The position numbers were made by a program, and so were the translations under genes. From Flavobacterium cerinum (GTDB lineage Bacteria; Bacteroidota; Bacteroidia; Flavobacteriales; Flavobacteriaceae), in contig NZ_SBII01000002.1 of NCBI RefSeq assembly GCF_004028155.1, positions 310,001 through 374,000 on the forward strand: DNA of 64,000 nt. The letters are read 5' to 3'. How positions within the stretch are numbered: the stretch's first letter is position 1; each line of letters starts with the position of its first letter. The notes below the pieces were generated by a model. The model saw only the letters and a program-made list of their open reading frames with translations, was not told the origin of the DNA and ran no database searches. Positions 39,429 through 48,224 of the stretch are shown here, in pieces.

Positions 39429-40382
39429 ATGTCTGATACTATAGAAAAAATCAAATGTCTTATTATAGGTTCCGGGCCTGCAGGTTATACTGCTGCCATT
39501 TATGCTGCAAGAGCAGATATGAAACCTATTCTTTATACAGGTATGGAGCCGGGAGGCCAGCTTACCACCACTACAGAAGTTGATAACTTTCCGGGATATC
39601 CTGAAGGTATTGACGGACCTACAATGATGATCCAGCTGCAGCAGCAGGCGGAGCGTTTTGGTACGCAGGTGCGCATCGGGATGGCTACTGCTGTAGAATT
39701 TAGTACTGTAGCTGGCGGATGGCACAAAGTTACCATTGATGGTAATAAAGAAGTTCATGCCCAAACTGTAATTATATCTACCGGAGCTACTGCAAAATAC
39801 CTTGGTTTACCAAGTGAGCAGCGTTTAAGAGGCGGTGGGGTATCTGCTTGTGCCGTTTGCGACGGATTCTTTTACCGTGGTCAGGATGTGGCTATCGTTG
39901 GAGCAGGGGATACTGCTGCCGAAGAAGCTACATACTTAGCTAATATTTGTAAAAATGTAACAATGCTGGTCCGTAAAGATGCGATGAGAGCCTCTAAGGC
40001 AATGCAGCACCGTGTAGAAAATACACCTAACCTAACGGTACTTTACAACAGTGAAGTAGATGAGGTTATTGGCGATCAGGTTGTTGATGGTCTTAGGATC
40101 GTTAACAATGTTACCGGAGAAAAATCGGAGATTGCAATTACAGGTTTATTCATTGCTATTGGGCACAAGCCCAATACCGATATCTTCAAAGGTCAGCTTG
40201 ATATGGATGATACCGGTTACCTTATCACAGAGGGTAAATCTACTAAAACAAACCTACCGGGTGTATTTGCATCAGGTGACGTACAGGATAAAGAATACCG
40301 TCAGGCTATTACAGCTGCGGGTTCAGGCTGTATGGCTGCTCTTGATGCTGAACGTTATTTAGCAACTTTAGAGAGTCATTAA
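39429..40382 (+). CDS. trxB: Thioredoxin reductase TrxB
   Basis: FAD/NADPH disulfide reductase that keeps thioredoxin reduced. The 317-aa length and motifs are standard for the low-molecular-weight type: FAD-binding IIGSGPAGYTAAIYAARA, redox-active CAVC (Cys141 and Cys144), NADPH-binding VGAGDTAAEEA, and GVFASGDVQDKEYRQ. Single-gene transcript ending in a bidirectional terminator. Confidence 0.96.
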   Translation: MSDTIEKIKCLIIGSGPAGYTAAIYAARADMKPILYTGMEPGGQLTTTTEVDNFPGYPEGIDGPTMMIQLQQQAERFGTQVRIGMATAVEFSTVAGGWHKVTIDGNKEVHAQTVIISTGATAKYLGLPSEQRLRGGGVSACAVCDGFFYRGQDVAIVGAGDTAAEEATYLANICKNVTMLVRKDAMRASKAMQHRVENTPNLTVLYNSEVDEVIGDQVVDGLRIVNNVTGEKSEIAITGLFIAIGHKPNTDIFKGQLDMDDTGYLITEGKSTKTNLPGVFASGDVQDKEYRQAITAAGSGCMAALDAERYLATLESH

Positions 40383-40444
40383 TCCTTTCTAATTCGAAAG
40401 CGAGAAATTCGAAGACATTGATATAACTTCGATTTATATTCATA

Positions 40445-40475
40445 AAAAAGCAGTACTTAATAAGTACTGCTTTTT
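40445..40475. terminator. Bidirectional terminator
   Basis: Perfect 15-bp arms AAAAAGCAGTACTTA / TAAGTACTGCTTTTT around a single A, between convergent transcripts. Confidence 0.85.
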
Positions 40476-40504
40476 GTTTTATCCTTTAAAAACATCTGAT
40501 TGTT

Positions 40505-41338
40505 TTATTGTTCTTTCTTAGAAATAACTGCGCTGTCAGCAAAGTTCAGAACAGTAACTTTTGGCTTACCCAAAAGCTGTGTTTGCGATTTTCCTGATAC
40601 AGATATGATTATTGTCTCCAAGGCATTTACAACATTAGTAGTGTAGCTTTCAGAAATCAATTCCATGTTTTTTACGCTAAATTTTCTTCCGGTAAAGGTT
40701 GCATTGTTATCAAGGCGGATCTTAGCATTGGCAGCATCTCCTTCAATTGTAGCGATTGATTTTTGGTACATATCTATCTTTACTTCCGGACTTGCAATAA
40801 GAGCTTTAAGCTGCGCGCCTTTGCTTAATTCTATTGCAGTACTTTCTGCCTGTAAATTTAGCTCTGCCGTTGTCTTGTCATTCAGGCTAAGGCTAAAGTT
40901 TCCCGATTTTACATTAAGATATGATTTAGAATAATCAAGGTTTTTAATCGCAATTGTATCCAATTGAAGGTCGGTAAGCGAATTTAGTACTACCTCGTTT
41001 TTGGCAGTTATGGATTTAAGGTTATCCGTATAGGTAACACGAATGCTTAGTTTTTTTGATCCGGTAACTTCTTTAGCAGTATATAACCTTAAAGTACTAC
41101 CGTTAAGTTCGGCCATTATAACTTCGTGCAGGTTTTCGTCAGCTTCAATTTCCAGTCCCTGAGTTCCGCCTTTAGCTAAAAAGATCTCAAGGTTATCTTC
41201 AATTTCGATACTATCAAAACTGCCTATTTCTTTTTGGGTAACAGTTACGATCTTAGTTCCTTTTATCTTTTCTTTCTTTTGCGCAAATGAAAAAGTTGTA
41301 ATTAGTAAGGAGAATAGGAGAAGGTGAATTTTTTTCAT
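40505..41338 (-). CDS. GIN-domain (DUF2807) exported protein 1
   Basis: A 277-aa exported protein with signal peptide MKKIHLLLFSLLITTFSFAQ and a putative auto-transporter adhesin head GIN (DUF2807) domain: GSFDSIEIEDNLEIFLAKG, GLEIEADENLHEVI, then beta-helix-like rungs (KNEVVLNSL, DNNATFTGRKF). Unlike the GIN protein at 41962 it has no lipobox. Family members are common in Bacteroidota; function is unknown but surface or periplasmic location is inferred. Part of a same-strand block of eight genes. Confidence 0.87.
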   Translation of the reverse strand: MKKIHLLLFSLLITTFSFAQKKEKIKGTKIVTVTQKEIGSFDSIEIEDNLEIFLAKGGTQGLEIEADENLHEVIMAELNGSTLRLYTAKEVTGSKKLSIRVTYTDNLKSITAKNEVVLNSLTDLQLDTIAIKNLDYSKSYLNVKSGNFSLSLNDKTTAELNLQAESTAIELSKGAQLKALIASPEVKIDMYQKSIATIEGDAANAKIRLDNNATFTGRKFSVKNMELISESYTTNVVNALETIIISVSGKSQTQLLGKPKVTVLNFADSAVISKKEQ

Positions 41339-41424
41339 TTTTTGTATTTGTCATTATTGGATAAGGCAAATATATAAAAAACACCAGCGACAGCTGATGT
41401 TTTTATGATGTATAAAAAGTAAAA

Positions 41425-41913
41425 TTATTTAGCTCCCGCATGATCATAACTAAATACTCTGGACATTTTCCACTGTCCGTCCTTAAGCAGCCAAAGATGT
41501 GTAAATTTCGCTTTTCCGGTTAATTGTTCCTTCCCATTTTCAGTCACATAGAAAGAATGATCTCCGGTGAGTAATGCACCATAACCATCCATTGGGTATA
41601 CTTTCAGGGTGCCGGGAATAACTTCTCGTCTTAGTTTCCAGTTGGCTTTACTACACATTCCGGTTTTCATGGTTTCCATAAGTTTGGCGCTTGTTAGTGT
41701 TACACCGCCTTTGTCATGATAAAACTCAAGATCATCGGTAAAAAAGGTTTTAAATTTCTCAAGGTCACAAATGTTATAAGCATCAAATGCTGCTGCATCC
41801 AGGGCTGTAATTTTAGATTCTAATGCTTGTTTGGTAGTAGGGTAGGTTTCTTTTTGCTGGCAATAACCCATTGAGACAATAAGCATTATTGCTGCGAATA
41901 GTAATGTTTTCAT
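41425..41913 (-). CDS. Exported NTF2-like (DUF4440-type) protein
   Basis: A 162-aa protein with signal peptide MKTLLFAAIMLIVSMGYC and an NTF2/SnoaL-like fold: AAFDAYNICDLEKFKTFFTDDLEFYHDKGG, HSFYVTENGKEQL and THLWLLKDGQWKMSRVFS. The cone-shaped fold binds varied small ligands or acts as an enzyme; nothing here fixes a function. Lies between two GIN-domain genes; a terminator separates it from the upstream cluster. Confidence 0.83.
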   Translation of the reverse strand: MKTLLFAAIMLIVSMGYCQQKETYPTTKQALESKITALDAAAFDAYNICDLEKFKTFFTDDLEFYHDKGGVTLTSAKLMETMKTGMCSKANWKLRREVIPGTLKVYPMDGYGALLTGDHSFYVTENGKEQLTGKAKFTHLWLLKDGQWKMSRVFSYDHAGAK

Positions 41914-41924
41914 AAAAAGTTTAG

Positions 41925-41955
41925 CATAAAAAAATACCCCGGCAGTGCGGGGTAT
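41925..41955 (-). terminator. Terminator after PadR-PspC-GIN operon
   Basis: Stem ATACCCCG / CGGGGTAT, GCAGTG loop, T run on the minus strand. Confidence 0.85.
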
Positions 41956-41961
41956 CTTATA

Positions 41962-42684
41962 TTATTTTTGGACGATATTTCCTCCTGAATCAGAATTTTT
42001 TTCCATTTTGGAAGGTGTACCCACATAATAAATAGTACTGCCGCTTGACGCATCTGCTGTAAGCTTATCAATTGGGTTTACAGTGATCGAGCTTCCGCTG
42101 GAAGCGTCTGCTTTTACATTGTGAGCCGTTAGTTTATTGGCTTCTATGCTACTGCCACTGGAAGCATCTGCTTCTATGTTGTGAGCCATACCTACTATTG
42201 CAAGAGAGCTTCCTCCTGAAGAATCACAGTTCAGGTTTTTAGCTTCTACACGAACCTCTACAGAACTTCCGCCATCAGATGATAGGTCTATAGAATTGCC
42301 TTTTAACAAGCCACTACTTTTTATAGACGAACCGCCATCGCAACTAATACTTTTAATGTCTGTTAAACGTACAGTAATTCTCTTTGCTCCATTACTAATG
42401 TTTTGATCGCTTGATATGTAAAGTTCTCCGTTCTTAACCTCTGTTTTTATATGCTTCTGCAGGTTGTCATCAGCCTCAACAGTTATAGAGCTTTGTGGTC
42501 CCTGTTCTATTATCACCTCCATGCCGTCGTCTACATTTACAGTAGTAAAGTCTCCGGTAACGGTACGGTTTTCGGTTGTAACATTGCCGCTGCCTTTTAT
42601 GCCCATGAAATCACATGAAGAAAAGAATAAGGACACTACAATGGCAACAATTGCTTTTGTAATATTTACGATAACTTTAATCAT
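41962..42684 (-). CDS. GIN-domain (DUF2807) lipoprotein 2
   Basis: A 240-aa lipoprotein (lipobox FSSC at about 24) with a DUF2807 domain. The second half has repeated rungs with the motif DASSGSSI (EADASSGSSIEA, KADASSGSSITV, TADASSGSTIYY), each about 22 residues, as expected of a short parallel beta-helix with a Ser/Gly-lined face. It is the last gene of the PadR-PspC-GIN operon, 19 bases after pspC-like. This gene order recurs in Bacteroidota; function unknown, perhaps envelope-stress related. Confidence 0.88.
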   Translation of the reverse strand: MIKVIVNITKAIVAIVVSLFFSSCDFMGIKGSGNVTTENRTVTGDFTTVNVDDGMEVIIEQGPQSSITVEADDNLQKHIKTEVKNGELYISSDQNISNGAKRITVRLTDIKSISCDGGSSIKSSGLLKGNSIDLSSDGGSSVEVRVEAKNLNCDSSGGSSLAIVGMAHNIEADASSGSSIEANKLTAHNVKADASSGSSITVNPIDKLTADASSGSTIYYVGTPSKMEKNSDSGGNIVQK

Positions 42685-42703
42685 TGGTATGGTTGTTAAT
42701 GGG

Positions 42704-44452
42704 TTAGTTTCTTTTTTTAGACCTAACGCTTATGCTGTCTACACTTACGTGAACATTTACATTTTCGTCAGATATATGTATTTTTCCATTTCCTCCGGCA
42801 TTTATATGTACGTCTTCCGGTAGTTCTGGAATCTCAGGCATTTCTGGAACTTCAGGTATCTCTCCGTCAGAATTATATTCATCAGGAGGACAATCCAGGC
42901 ATTTAACTTTAGCTTTTTCCATTTGATAGAAATGTTCTCCACTATCCCACCAAAGGTCAAAGAAAGAATTATCAGTATCATCATATTGCTTCACACTTTC
43001 ATCGCATTTAAATATCATGCCTTCCGGTAAATAAAGATAGACCTCCACTTTTTGATTACGGAACTTATTATTTAAATCTGTAATCAGATAATTATCTAAA
43101 ATTAATGTATTTCCTTGGAATTCAAAGTTATATTTAATTTTTTCTGCTCTTTTTCTGGCTTCGCTAGATGATCTGCCCGATGCAATTTTTTCAATCTGTA
43201 CATAAGGAGACGCTTCATCAGTCTTCATTACATAAAAAGTAATTTTATTAGAATAGATGATGTCGTTGCCTAAAGAATCTTGTGTAAACCTGAAATCGGT
43301 ATCCTCATAAAATGATTTTGCATAATAATTGTTATACCTGAATTTTATTTGGAGTGTATCACTGGCAGCAGCACTTATCTCGCTTAGTTGTTTCTTCACA
43401 ACTGTTTTACCTTCTGCATTTACTTCAGCTGCCTGGCTCATACCAAAATAGGCTACAGCTGCTACAGAGATGATCCATAAGAACAAAAGAGTAACTTTAG
43501 TAATAGTACCTATTGGTTTTAGGTTGTCTACAAGTATTTTAAGGCCTAAAAGGAATAACATAAATAACGGTATGGCAAGAGCAAAAAATGCTGCAAGGCC
43601 TAATACCCACATTGGTGTTTCTGTATAGTTAAATCCGTTTATCCATTTGTGCCAAAATGTATTGTTTAGTGATGAAGAAAATAGTAATGAGATAAACATT
43701 ACAATTACTCCTCCAAGACAAACTGCCGATATAACAGCTATTATTGCCCCAATTGCTTTAGCGATACCTTTAAAAAGTGCAGAGAACACAGACCCGATCC
43801 CATTACCAACCGATTTAGCATTGGCGCCAAGCTTGTCGTAATCTACATTTTGCAACTTTCCCGTGATCATGTCAATCTCCTCCTTTACCTTTTTTTCGAT
43901 GTTAGAGATATTAATGGGTTCACCTGTCATTTCCAGTTTCTCGGTAGTAGTTATAGCCTTTGGGATAAGTATCCATAAAAGGATATAAATAAACAGGCTG
44001 GTACCAAAAGAAACAAATAGAGAGATAATAAATATTATTCTTATCCATAGCGGATCTATTCTAAAGTAGTGAGAAAGACCTGCACATACGCCGCCAAGCA
44101 TTCCTTTTTCACTATCCCTATAAAACTTTTTTGTTTTGGTATAGGTAAAATCGGATGCGGTATAAGCGCTTTTTTGTTCTGTGGTTTCTTCGTCTATTCT
44201 GTAGTCTTCAGGCTGACCCATTACGGCCATGATCTCATCTACCTCTTTATTGCCCACAACTTGTTTGTCATTTTTAAGCTTTTCGGACAGTAGTTCGGCT
44301 ATCCTGTTTTCAATGTCACTCATAATTTCGTCTTTTCCGTCAGGAGAGAGCGAACGTCTGATAGCATCAAAGTAGCGATTCAGCTTTTGATAGGCATCTT
44401 CATCTATATGAAAGAAAAAGCCTCCTAAATTTATACTTACTGTTTTGTTCAT
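42704..44452 (-). CDS. PspC-domain membrane protein
   Basis: A 582-aa membrane protein. The N-terminal 100 residues form a cytoplasmic domain (GFFFHIDEDAYQKLNRYFDAI). The PspC domain follows (about 108-165, with KGMLGGVCAGLSHYFRIDPLWIR), then further membrane segments to about 340. The long C-terminal extracytoplasmic part ends in a proline/glutamate-rich stretch with PEVPEMPEIPELPE and HINAGGNGKIHISD. PspC proteins belong to phage-shock-type envelope-stress systems. Encoded 2 bases after a PadR repressor gene and before a GIN lipoprotein. Confidence 0.88.
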   Translation of the reverse strand: MNKTVSINLGGFFFHIDEDAYQKLNRYFDAIRRSLSPDGKDEIMSDIENRIAELLSEKLKNDKQVVGNKEVDEIMAVMGQPEDYRIDEETTEQKSAYTASDFTYTKTKKFYRDSEKGMLGGVCAGLSHYFRIDPLWIRIIFIISLFVSFGTSLFIYILLWILIPKAITTTEKLEMTGEPINISNIEKKVKEEIDMITGKLQNVDYDKLGANAKSVGNGIGSVFSALFKGIAKAIGAIIAVISAVCLGGVIVMFISLLFSSSLNNTFWHKWINGFNYTETPMWVLGLAAFFALAIPLFMLFLLGLKILVDNLKPIGTITKVTLLFLWIISVAAVAYFGMSQAAEVNAEGKTVVKKQLSEISAAASDTLQIKFRYNNYYAKSFYEDTDFRFTQDSLGNDIIYSNKITFYVMKTDEASPYVQIEKIASGRSSSEARKRAEKIKYNFEFQGNTLILDNYLITDLNNKFRNQKVEVYLYLPEGMIFKCDESVKQYDDTDNSFFDLWWDSGEHFYQMEKAKVKCLDCPPDEYNSDGEIPEVPEMPEIPELPEDVHINAGGNGKIHISDENVNVHVSVDSISVRSKKRN

Positions 44453-44454
44453 GA

Positions 44455-44787
44455 CTATGCTTTTTGACTGGTTATTATGTTTACTGCATCGGATAGTTCC
44501 GTCCAGGTAGTGTTTAATTCTTTTAAAATTTCTTTTCCTTCATCGGTCAGGCCGTAATATTTTCTTGGTGGCCCCGAAGTTGATTCTTCCCAACGGTAGT
44601 TGAGCAATCCGTCGTTTTTTAATCTTGTTAGTAGTGGGTAAACCGTGCCCTCTACAACAAGCAGCTTCGCGTTCTTTAGAGTATCCAGAATTTCTGATGT
44701 GTATGCCTCTTTTTCTCTTAGTACTGAGAGGATGCAGAATTCCAATATCCCTTTGCGCATTTGGGCCTTGGTGTTCTCAATATTCAT
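44455..44787 (-). CDS. PadR-family transcriptional regulator
   Basis: A 110-aa winged-helix regulator of the PadR family (N-terminal ILEFCILSVLREKEAYTSEIL, winged part GTVYPLLTRLKNDGLLNYRWEES, then GPPRKYYGLTDEGKEIL). The short C-terminus places it in the small subgroup. It is the first gene of the operon with PspC and GIN lipoprotein genes and probably represses that operon until a ligand or envelope signal is present; the signal is not visible. Confidence 0.92.
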   Translation of the reverse strand: MNIENTKAQMRKGILEFCILSVLREKEAYTSEILDTLKNAKLLVVEGTVYPLLTRLKNDGLLNYRWEESTSGPPRKYYGLTDEGKEILKELNTTWTELSDAVNIITSQKA

Positions 44788-44854
44788 TAGCGTTCATTTT
44801 TAATTGACTTTTCATTTCTTTTCTACATTTTCGTCTGTTACTGCAAGTCACGCT

Positions 44855-45628
44855 CTAATTTAAAGCTAATTTAACATTATCTCTTTTTATAGCGTAAGAA
44901 TTGCTTCCTAAATTTATATCTATGGGCTCACCAAAATAAGTAATGGTAGATGAGCTGTCTGTGTTTGCACTGATTGATTTTGAGGCATATACTGATGCAG
45001 TAGATGCGTTTATTGTTTTTACATCTGCCGTTTGGCTCATAAATTTACCTGCCTGAAATGAACCGCTGTTGCAGTACACTATTGAGCTTTCTGTATCTCC
45101 TGTTATCTTAACGCAGGCACCTCCTGTTATGTTTGCTTTAAAAGAGTCTGCAGTAAGCTTACCGCGAAATGCAGAACCTGATTCGGCTTTGATAGTACAT
45201 TTGCCTTTGCAGTCAAGTATACCCGTAAACGATGCTCCCGATGCCAGTTTGATAGTTACATCGTCCATTTTAATTTCATTTGCAAGCTTTATTGATGAAC
45301 CAGTACTGGCCTTAAAAGTTGTAACATTCTTTTGTGCGACATATACTTTTACAGCTTTATGAATTGTATTTGTCTTTTGGTTTTCATTACCTTCTCTCAG
45401 ATAAATTTTTAATGTACCACTGTTATTTTCTGTTATAACCTGTTGAAGATCTGCTTTACTGTCAGTCTCAACGATTAGTCCTGGGGAATCCAGTTGTGTA
45501 AAGATCACTTCGATACCGTTTTTAACTTCAAGGTTTGTGAAATCTGAAATTTTTCTTGTTTCACTTGTTTGAGAATATCCTGATATACCTGCTAAAGCTA
45601 AAAGGACTGTAATTGCTAAATTTTTCAT
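44855..45628 (-). CDS. GIN-domain (DUF2807) exported protein 3
   Basis: A 257-aa exported protein with a signal peptide ending in ISGYSQ and a DUF2807 domain (ISDFTNLEVKNGIEVIFTQ, LIVETDSKADLQQV, then rungs such as KLASGASFTGILDCKGKCTIKAESGSAF). Third GIN protein of the cluster, clearly paralogous to those at 40505 and 41962. Its leader (45629-45721) is a low-complexity tract of AATCATC/AATCA units. No lipobox. Confidence 0.87.
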   Translation of the reverse strand: MKNLAITVLLALAGISGYSQTSETRKISDFTNLEVKNGIEVIFTQLDSPGLIVETDSKADLQQVITENNSGTLKIYLREGNENQKTNTIHKAVKVYVAQKNVTTFKASTGSSIKLANEIKMDDVTIKLASGASFTGILDCKGKCTIKAESGSAFRGKLTADSFKANITGGACVKITGDTESSIVYCNSGSFQAGKFMSQTADVKTINASTASVYASKSISANTDSSSTITYFGEPIDINLGSNSYAIKRDNVKLALN

Positions 45629-45721
45629 GATGATTCGTTTTTTGATTGATGATTTGATGATGATGATTTGCCTTGATTAGGGGCGGGTTGATTGATTTGA
45701 TTGATGATTGAACTCCTGTGT
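45629..45721 (-). repeat. AATCA/ATC low-complexity leader
   Basis: On the minus strand the stretch before the GIN gene consists largely of AATCATC and AATCAA units interrupted by a short GC-rich CCCGCCCC. Similar AATCAATCA tracts occur at 5632 and 5766. Confidence 0.5.
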
Positions 45722-46117
45722 TTATTTCTGTTTGTTCTGTAATTTTTTAACCTGTCTTGCGGCATCTGCCATTATTTCTTTTCCGGTGTCGCTTGTTAAA
45801 GAAATCTTTCTGTCGTTTATCTTTATGTTGGTAATGATCTTACCGTCACTGTTTGTAATTTTTAACTCCTTTTCTTTATCACGGTAGTTTATAAAACCAC
45901 CTGTTGTAATGCCGGTTATTGTATTTCCGTCGGCAGAAAAAGCAGCCTTTCCTTCCATTTCAATTTCGGTATCGGTCATTGCATTCCTGGCTATCATTTC
46001 ACGCCTTACCATGCCTTGACTGTTTACAGAGTAACTGTATTTAATTTTACTGTCTTCAGTATTGCATGATACCAGGCTTGCCAATAAAAGCAGGGTAACT
46101 ATTATATTTTTCATCAT
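45722..46117 (-). CDS. Small lipoprotein of unknown function
   Basis: A 131-aa lipoprotein: signal peptide with lipobox LVSC, then an acidic NTEDSK tether. The rest is beta-rich with short strands (GMVRREMIARNAMTD, EGKAAFSADGNTITGITTGG), similar in style to GIN-like or organic-solvent-tolerance-like repeats, but I do not recognise a family. Its start overlaps the stop of the DUF4870 gene by 4 bases, so they are coupled. Confidence 0.75.
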   Translation of the reverse strand: MMKNIIVTLLLLASLVSCNTEDSKIKYSYSVNSQGMVRREMIARNAMTDTEIEMEGKAAFSADGNTITGITTGGFINYRDKEKELKITNSDGKIITNIKINDRKISLTSDTGKEIMADAARQVKKLQNKQK

Positions 46118-46566
46118 TTTATGAATTTTATGGTTAATGGGTAGTTATAACGTTCTCCATTGTTGTTTTTTACAGATGCATAAAGTATCAGGAAGAACTC
46201 GGCTACTTTAAGTACAATTACAATCAGTAATGCAATTAATCCAATTAGCACCAGTGAGGTTATTTTACCCATGCTGAACTGCTCTATGATCCATTCTCCA
46301 TTGGAGTCCATTGTAAAATTCATATTATTAAACACTGTAAAAATGAATATTGGAGCGGCAATTATTATAAGTACCATTGAGTATAAAAAAAGGCTTAGCT
46401 GAAAATTGATTGCCTGCTTACCGTTATAATCTACAAATTCTGAATCATTTTTTTTAAAGCTCCAGATTAATGCCGGGAATATAAAGTTTCCAAAAGGAAA
46501 GAAATACTGAGTAAAGGCACTTAGTTGAAGCAGTGTGGCTGTATTTTTGTTTGCTGTTGTTTCCAT
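46114..46566 (-). CDS. DUF4870 membrane protein
   Basis: A 150-aa membrane protein of the DUF4870 (Tic20-like) family. Pattern: LSAFTQYFFPFGNFIFPALIWSFKKNDSEFVDYNGKQAINFQLSLF is spread over the first 60 residues with the conserved N-GKQA-NFQ segment (about 49-58), followed by two more membrane helices. Function unknown. First gene of the minus-strand run; its promoter is TTG-N21-TATATTTG at 46598-46629. Confidence 0.88.
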   Translation of the reverse strand: METTANKNTATLLQLSAFTQYFFPFGNFIFPALIWSFKKNDSEFVDYNGKQAINFQLSLFLYSMVLIIIAAPIFIFTVFNNMNFTMDSNGEWIIEQFSMGKITSLVLIGLIALLIVIVLKVAEFFLILYASVKNNNGERYNYPLTIKFIK

Positions 46567-46597
46567 AGTATAGGTTTATGTCTATTAATATTCTATG

Positions 46598-46629
46598 CAA
46601 ATATATATCTATTGAAAGGTATTATGCAA
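46598..46629 (-). promoter_or_regulatory. Full promoter TTG-N21-TATATTTG for DUF4870 operon
   Basis: On the minus strand TTG at 46627-46629, 21 bases, TATATTTG at 46598-46605; 31 bases to the ATG at 46566. Confidence 0.65.
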
Positions 46630-46712
46630 TGCAAAGTACTGTTATTTAACATAAATTTAACATTTTATAATTTGGGTAATTATCTGTATTTTAGCATTAA
46701 AATCAATAAACT

Positions 46713-47165
46713 ATGGAATTCACGCCGTCCAAACTCAATACTTTCCTTTTTGTTAAACTGCCGTCGGCCTACTGGAGTGGGGTGCGTGTAAAGGAGATTT
46801 CGACCACATCATGTACTGCTACCGTAAAGCACCGCTGGTTTAATCAGAACCCTTTTGATTCAATGTACTTTGCGGTTCAGGCTATGGCAGCAGAGCTTAC
46901 TACAGGTGCTTTGGTGATGTATCATATAAAGAAAAGCGGAAAAAAAATATCAATGCTAGTTGCAAATAATAAAGGGAACTTTACTAAAAAGGCACGTGGA
47001 AGAATAACGTTTACCTGTAATGACGGTCATTTAATAGAAGAGGCCATTGCAAAAGCAATCGCTACCGGAGAGGGGCAAACCTTCTGGATGCATTCTTTTG
47101 GTAAGGATGAGGCAGGCGATCAGGTATCGCATATGGAATTTGAATGGAGCATTAAGGTGAAATAA
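46713..47165 (+). CDS. DUF4442 hotdog-fold thioesterase-like protein
   Basis: A 150-aa protein of the DUF4442 family, which shares the hotdog fold with acyl-CoA thioesterases. Visible features are WSGVRVKEIS, CTATVKHRWFNQNPFDSMYFAVQAMAAEL (the central helix region) and SMLVANNKGNFTKKARG. No signal peptide. Activity on acyl thioesters is inferred only from the fold. Confidence 0.82.
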   Translation: MEFTPSKLNTFLFVKLPSAYWSGVRVKEISTTSCTATVKHRWFNQNPFDSMYFAVQAMAAELTTGALVMYHIKKSGKKISMLVANNKGNFTKKARGRITFTCNDGHLIEEAIAKAIATGEGQTFWMHSFGKDEAGDQVSHMEFEWSIKVK

Positions 47166-47213
47166 CTAATTTGAAGTAAGCTAATCACAAACATTCGTTA
47201 AACGAAGAGCATT

Positions 47214-47247
47214 TTGAATTTTTATTTAGTGGTATCGTTTAAATTTG
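47214..47247 (+). promoter_or_regulatory. Promoter TTG-N23-TAAATTTG for SDR gene
   Basis: TTG at 47214-47216 and TAAATTTG at 47240-47247. The TTG inside the -7 box (47245) is in frame with the gene but should not be used as a start. Confidence 0.55.
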
Positions 47248-47268
47248 AGATATGAAAAAGAATTAGTT

Positions 47269-48174
47269 ATGAAAGTTTTAATTACTGGAGCCACCGGGCT
47301 TGTAGGGAACGAACTGGTATCACTATTATTAAAAAATGGTGTTTATATAAATTACCTAACCACATCTGAAAGTAAACTGCAAAACGAAACTAATTATAAG
47401 GGATTTTTATGGAATCCAAACAAAGGAGATATAGATGAAAATTCATTGGAAGATGTAGACGCTATTATACATTTGGCAGGCGCATCTATATCCAAACGCT
47501 GGACAGATTCTTATAAGCAGGAAATACTGGAAAGCCGTGTTCTTTCTACCACACTACTATATGGCGCGCTTAAAAATAAACCAAATAAAGTAACTCAGTT
47601 TATCTCGGCATCAGCTATTGGTATATATCCGGACAGTCTTGATAGGGTGTATTCTGAAGAAGAAACCGAATTTGATAATTCTTTTCTAAGTCATGTTGTA
47701 CAGCGATGGGAAGCCGCTGTAGACAGGATAAAGCAACTCGATATTAAAGTATCTAAGATACGAACGGGTTTAGTACTGTCGGGTAAAGGCGGAGCTCTTA
47801 AAGAAATTGCCGGACCGGTAAAGTTAGGACTGGGGGCAGCTTTTGGCAGTGGAAATCAAATGCAGTCATGGATACATATCTATGATTTGATTCATATCTA
47901 TCTCTTTGTGCTTTTAAACGAAATGGAAGGAGTTTATAATGCTGTGGCACCCTATCCGGTAACCAATAAAACTTTGGTTAAAGAGATCGCTAAAGTAATG
48001 GACAAACCATTCTTTTTGCCTGGTATACCAAAATTTGTAATGGAAATGGCTTTGGGCGAAATGCATACACTACTTTTTGCCAGTCAGAATGTCAGCGCTA
48101 AGAAAATTATTGGCGAAGGCTATCAGTTCAAATACCTTTCCCTGGAAAAAGCTCTAAAGGCAGAATTAGGATAG
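47269..48174 (+). CDS. TIGR01777-family SDR epimerase (YfcH-like)
   Basis: A 301-aa short-chain dehydrogenase/epimerase-fold protein: NAD(P)-binding MKVLITGATGLVGNELV, IIHLAGASISKRWT, the SASAIGIYPD segment in place of the usual YxxxK region, and a C-terminal DUF1731-like part (KPFFLPGIPKFVMEMALGEM). The family is named after the SulA/YfcH group; its substrate is unknown. The ATG at 47269 is chosen from the Rossmann start and the promoter position. Confidence 0.9.
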   Translation: MKVLITGATGLVGNELVSLLLKNGVYINYLTTSESKLQNETNYKGFLWNPNKGDIDENSLEDVDAIIHLAGASISKRWTDSYKQEILESRVLSTTLLYGALKNKPNKVTQFISASAIGIYPDSLDRVYSEEETEFDNSFLSHVVQRWEAAVDRIKQLDIKVSKIRTGLVLSGKGGALKEIAGPVKLGLGAAFGSGNQMQSWIHIYDLIHIYLFVLLNEMEGVYNAVAPYPVTNKTLVKEIAKVMDKPFFLPGIPKFVMEMALGEMHTLLFASQNVSAKKIIGEGYQFKYLSLEKALKAELG

Positions 48175-48224
48175 TAAAAAAGTATTGAGAGATGAAGATA
48201 TATTTTAATCTCAATACTGCTGTT

